Source of the DNA: Cyanobacteria bacterium HKST-UBA02
Lineage (GTDB): Bacteria; Cyanobacteriota; Vampirovibrionia; Obscuribacterales; Obscuribacteraceae
Reading direction: 5' to 3'
Assembly (NCBI GenBank): GCA_020431945.1
Contig: JAGQHH010000445.1
Location: forward strand, 1-6,106
DNA length: 6,106 nucleotides
The notes under the pieces are model-generated. The model made no database searches, had not been told where the DNA came from, and saw only the letters and a list, made by a program, of their open reading frames with translations. Made by a program: the position numbers and the translations under genes. Position 1 is the first letter of the stretch. Each line of letters begins with the position of its first letter. Below, in pieces: positions 5,333-6,106 of the stretch.

Positions 5333-6106
5333 GATGGAAACCAGCTTTTCCATGACACCGGCATAGAAATCCTCGCCTTTGTCATTGATCACGATGAAAG
5401 CCGGAAAATCCTCTACTTGTATCTGGTGCACTGCCTCCATGCCCAGCTCGGGGAAATCGATCACTTCCACTTTCTTGATCGAGTCCTGGGCGAGCCTGGC
5501 AGCCGCACCACCAATGGTACCGAGATAGAAGCCGCCCCAGCGCCCGCAAGCTTCGCGGACATTGGCGCCGCGATTGCCCTTGGCCAGGGTGATCAGACTG
5601 GCGCCGCGCTGCATGAGCAGATCGGCGTAAGAGTCCATGCGCCCGGCGGTGGTCGGACCGAACGAGCCCGAAGCATAGCCGGCGGGAGTTTTGGCGGGAC
5701 CGGCATAATAAATCGGATGCTTGAGAGTGTATTCGGGCAAATCTTTGCCGCTTTCGACAATTTCTTTCCATTTCGCATGGGCGATATCCCGGGCGACAAG
5801 CAGAGTGCCGGTGAGCATCAGCCTCGTGCCCGGCGGCTTGCCCGAGAGCTCTTTGCGAATCTCTTCCATGGGCCGGTTGAGATCGACTTTTATGGTCTGA
5901 CCGCTCAGGTCTTTCTCTTCGACTTCGGGAAGGAATCTGGCAGGATCGTGCTCGAGTTGCTCGAGCCAGAGTCCGTCCTTATTGATCTTCGCCATGGCCT
6001 GACGATCGGCGCTGCAGGAGACTCCGATCCCGATAGGAAGACTGGCACCATGCCTGGGCAGACGCACGACCCGCACGTCATGGCAGAAATACTTGCCGCC
6101 GAACTG
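5324..6106 (-). CDS. fumA: Class I fumarate hydratase, C-terminal part (cut by window edge)
   Basis: The last 260 residues of an iron-sulfur (class I) fumarase of the single-chain FumA/FumB type, which interconverts fumarate and malate in the TCA cycle in the cytosol. The frame is open to the right edge, so the N-terminal half and true start lie outside; an in-window GTG at 6076 is not the start, since the codons before it continue family sequence ([12 protein letters not shown]). Recognised motifs include [15 protein letters not shown] with the Cys that corresponds to a [4Fe-4S] ligand (visible residue 31), DLNRPM, GRDIAHAK-like [46 protein letters not shown], and the C-terminal ELGMEAV and VEDFPAF. 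Related enzymes (mesaconase, tartrate dehydratase) share the fold, but the match to FumA from memory is close along the whole length. It shows no frameshift or damage. Confidence 0.95.
   Translation of the reverse strand, partial: QFGGKYFCHDVRVVRLPRHGASLPIGIGVSCSADRQAMAKINKDGLWLEQLEHDPARFLPEVEEKDLSGQTIKVDLNRPMEEIRKELSGKPPGTRLMLTGTLLVARDIAHAKWKEIVESGKDLPEYTLKHPIYYAGPAKTPAGYASGSFGPTTAGRMDSYADLLMQRGASLITLAKGNRGANVREACGRWGGFYLGTIGGAAARLAQDSIKKVEVIDFPELGMEAVHQIQVEDFPAFIVINDKGEDFYAGVMEKLVSIEK

Overview
The window reads as an ordinary stretch of chromosome from a moderately GC-rich, diderm (Gram-negative-type) bacterium. It is packed with genes, uses the standard bacterial code, and shows no tRNA, rRNA, CRISPR array, insertion sequence or phage gene. 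The diderm guess rests on two exported proteins that end in a TonB/TolA-type C-terminal domain. I cannot place the organism from the sequence. The secreted TonB-domain paralogs and the DUF2167 protein remind me of uncultured environmental lineages such as Obscuribacterales-type 'Melainabacteria', but that is an unverified impression.

Layout, left to right. A zinc-dependent medium-chain alcohol dehydrogenase (138-1181, +) has a candidate extended -10 promoter and a good ribosome binding site. It converges on a DUF2167 membrane-anchored protein (1202-2110, -). A 206-bp divergent intergenic region (2111-2316) separates that gene from a rightward cluster of three: a secreted repeat-containing protein with a TonB-like C-terminal domain (2317-3648), a small protein with two membrane segments (3720-4241), and a second, paralogous TonB-like protein (4265-5317). 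The cluster converges, with a 6-bp gap, on the 3' part of a class I [4Fe-4S] fumarase gene (5324-6106, -) that runs off the right edge.

The least ordinary part is 2317-5317. The paralogs share a short N-terminal motif (ASLKPH) and a C-terminal domain that aligns without gaps over about 109 residues, with about 70 identities by hand count. Their middles differ completely. The first has an 18-residue 'GI-x-x-Y-x-PGYEV' repeat. The second has lost most of it and carries a histidine- and proline-rich stretch instead. The membrane protein between them is likely part of the same unit. I infer an envelope-associated system of unknown function: two exported proteins with a shared C-terminal module and different middle segments, possibly with a membrane partner. 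The flanking ADH, DUF2167 and fumarase genes look like unrelated neighbours. The 71-bp gap inside the cluster holds direct repeats, palindromes and an inverted copy, the densest non-coding structure here.
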